Both the position numbers and the translations under genes were made by a program. Shown here in pieces: positions 4,829 through 5,005 of a stretch of DNA of 5,005 bases. Position 1 is the stretch's first letter, and each line of letters opens with the position of its first letter. The stretch comes from Bacteroidia bacterium (lineage in GTDB: Bacteria; Bacteroidota; Bacteroidia; Bacteroidales; Marinifilaceae). The notes beneath the pieces were generated by a model that saw nothing but the letters and a program-made list of their open reading frames with translations, was not told the origin of the DNA and made no database searches. The stretch is taken from contig BNXR01000122.1 in the NCBI GenBank assembly GCA_025999735.1, positions 1-5,005 on the forward strand. The letters run 5' to 3'.

Positions 4829-4965
4829 GTCTGAACCACGATTAAAAGGTCTTGAACCATGATTTTAATAAGATTTACAAGATTAGCAAGATGAAAGAGG
4901 AAGGAAAGAGATGAGACAATTATCTTGGTAATCTTGGTAATCTTGACAAAATCGTGGTTCAAGAC
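4829..4965 (+). repeat. Palindromic intergenic element, copy 2 (117-bp core at 4849-4965)
   Basis: The core at 4849-4965 is the same length as copy 1 (117 bp), lies in the same orientation, and differs at only three positions (4930, 4934, 4937 versus 4002, 4006, 4009). The right end AAAATCGTGGTTCAAGAC is at 4948-4965. A decayed extra left end (GTCTGAACCACGATT, 4829-4843) precedes it, matching the duplicated left end of copy 1. ATCTTGGTA is repeated here as two perfect 9-bp units (4922-4939) followed by ATCTTG. Confidence 0.85.
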
Positions 4966-4977
4966 AATGACGGATAG

Positions 4978-5005
4978 GTATAGACGGGGTATGCCCCGTC
5001 TATAT
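4978..5005 (+). repeat. GC-rich palindrome following repeat copy 2, reaching the window edge
   Basis: The arms 4978-4989 and 4994-5005 pair around loop TATG, with eleven Watson-Crick pairs and one G-T at the outer end. It is the counterpart of 4081-4108, differing by a compensated base pair. The element may continue beyond the window. Confidence 0.8.

Noticed and set aside
4829..5005. CRISPR array
   Set aside because: The repeats are long palindromic elements and short 9-bp iterations without regular unique spacers, and no cas-like gene is present.

Overview
The window looks like accessory chromosome from a Bacteroidetes bacterium, most likely order Bacteroidales. Four things point there: two promoters that fit the Bacteroidetes pattern (TTTG or TTG, a 19-20 nt gap, then TAnnTTTG); AT-rich start regions without clear Shine-Dalgarno sequences; gene families typical of the phylum (large alpha-2-macroglobulin-like protein, HU-HIG/DUF4469 protein, FN3-like lipoprotein, HigBA of the Bacteroidetes type); and dispersed palindromic intergenic repeats. 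No species can be named from this sequence.

Region 1 (1-1388) holds the 3' part of an alpha-2-macroglobulin-like gene that ends abruptly in mid-domain. Twelve bases later a complete HU-HIG/DUF4469 DNA-binding-type gene begins. Region 2 (1389-1931) has no protein gene but is dense in signals: an array of related hairpins ending in a probable terminator, a strong Bacteroidetes promoter at 1579-1610, and a roughly 245-nt highly structured RNA. That RNA ends in a terminator-like hairpin whose 3' arm has more than one possible partner. It is either a stand-alone small RNA or a switch-like leader of the next operon. Region 3 (1932-3865) is a compact three-gene cell-envelope operon: an LPP20-like lipoprotein, an exported protein with an LPP20-like front and a two-helix DUF5683-like membrane part, and a small FN3-like lipoprotein.

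Region 4 (3866-5005) is a repeat mosaic around a decaying HigBA-type toxin-antitoxin pair. Two direct copies of a 117-bp palindromic element, differing at three clustered positions, bracket the pair. Each copy is followed by a short GC-rich palindrome, and the two palindromes differ by a paired, compensating base change. The toxin has its own perfect promoter, but the promoter lies inside the ATG-initiated frame; the family-like start downstream is ATA. The antitoxin has an apparent frameshift and loses its DNA-binding domain next to the second repeat copy.

The best candidate for something undescribed is the structured RNA together with the three-gene envelope operon behind it. All functional calls come from recognising sequence by eye; no searches or folding programs were run.
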